Shown here in pieces: positions 63,950 to 64,000 of a stretch of 64,000 bases of DNA. The stretch is from Brevinematales bacterium. GTDB taxonomy: Bacteria; Spirochaetota; Brevinematia; Brevinematales; GWF1-51-8. The stretch is from contig JAGVBZ010000041.1 of NCBI GenBank assembly GCA_020059465.1, positions 73,112-137,111 on the forward strand. Reading direction: 5' to 3'. The notes under the pieces were generated by a model. The model made no database searches. It was not told the DNA's origin and saw nothing but the letters and a program-made list of their open reading frames with translations. Position 1 is the first letter of the stretch. Each line of letters starts with the position of its first letter. A program made the position numbers and the translations under genes.

Positions 63950-64000
63950 TTATGAAAAACGCTGGAGAAATTTTTTAATCTTCGCACCCAACGCGCGGGT
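63950..64000 (-). CDS. Possible C-terminal fragment of an upstream gene
   Basis: On the minus strand the frame entering the window at 64000 reads TRALGAKIKKFLQRFS then stop at 63952-63950, a plausible basic C-terminus. Only 16 codons are seen, and the 141 bp that follow to the GspE start contain no gene. Whether this is coding cannot be decided from the window. Confidence 0.3.
   Translation of the reverse strand, partial: TRALGAKIKKFLQRFS

Overview
The window looks like chromosomal DNA of a Gram-negative (diderm), probably anaerobic heterotrophic bacterium. It carries lipobox lipoproteins, a DUF481 outer-membrane barrel, GspE/PilB and GspF/PilC assembly genes, a probable Re-type citrate synthase, an anaerobic-type glycerol-3-phosphate oxidase module and a very large hybrid sensor kinase. 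A CarD-type regulator, HD-GYP signalling and a flagellin-like protein would fit a spirochaete-like lineage, but the taxon cannot be fixed from the window. The three tRNA genes do not encode CCA. Promoters of the TTGACA/TATAAT type with 17-bp spacers are easy to see, and GGAGG ribosome binding sites repeatedly place true starts downstream of the longest open frame.

Layout. 1-395: CarD (partial, minus strand), divergent from a seven-gene plus-strand cluster (627-6361) of epimerase, PH-like membrane protein, GT-C-like polytopic protein, UbiA/DPPR-synthase-like prenyltransferase, GtrA, EamA-like protein and HAD-IB phosphatase, read here as a polyprenyl-phosphate-pentose donor and glycosylation pathway. 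6.4-11 kb: repeats, a 23S pseudouridine synthase, surface proteins and a TetR regulator with a palindromic operator candidate. 11.1-13.7 kb: XpaC-like protein, a MntA/HepT toxin-antitoxin pair bracketed by a 23-bp direct repeat of the xpaC 3' end, DUF188 and Yip1-like proteins. 13.7-18.9 kb: DUF481 barrel, HAD hydrolase, and an aldehyde/alcohol dehydrogenase pair with an SCP2-like protein.

19.2-20.6 kb: a lipoprotein with eleven propeller-like repeats. 20.6-28.2 kb: an eight-gene minus-strand operon glpK - EIIA - CPA2 antiporter - PII-like - GlpA-like - GlpB-like - DUF1667 - DUF368, coupling glycerol use to ion transport and signalling. 28.3-33.3 kb: esterase, two SH3-type paralogues on either side of tRNA-Arg(GCG), citrate synthase and tRNA-Ser(CGA). 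33.3-35.4 kb: phenylacetate-CoA-ligase-like protein, tandem ACT protein and an acyl-carrier-like protein lacking its serine. 36.2-37.2 kb is an AT-rich island.

37.3-49.6 kb: adenylate cyclase, DHOD-like protein, rRNA methyltransferase, then a four-gene signalling operon headed by a 2069-residue sensor kinase. 49.7-50.04 kb: a 124-bp tandem repeat array with hairpins. 50.1-53.1 kb: two-domain PPK2, GIY-YIG protein and a C_GCAxxG_C_C protein. 53.1-59.5 kb is a secretome block: a Sec-exported flagellin-like protein, lipoproteins, two zincin-type metalloprotease-like proteins, a beta-helix protein and tRNA-Thr(UGU). 59.7-64 kb: PQ-loop protein, D-hydroxyacid dehydrogenase and the GspF/GspE pair. 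The strongest leads for undescribed biology are the signal-peptide flagellin-like protein, the repeat-bracketed HepT/MntA cassette, the lipid-linked pentose cluster and the serine-less acyl-carrier-like protein.
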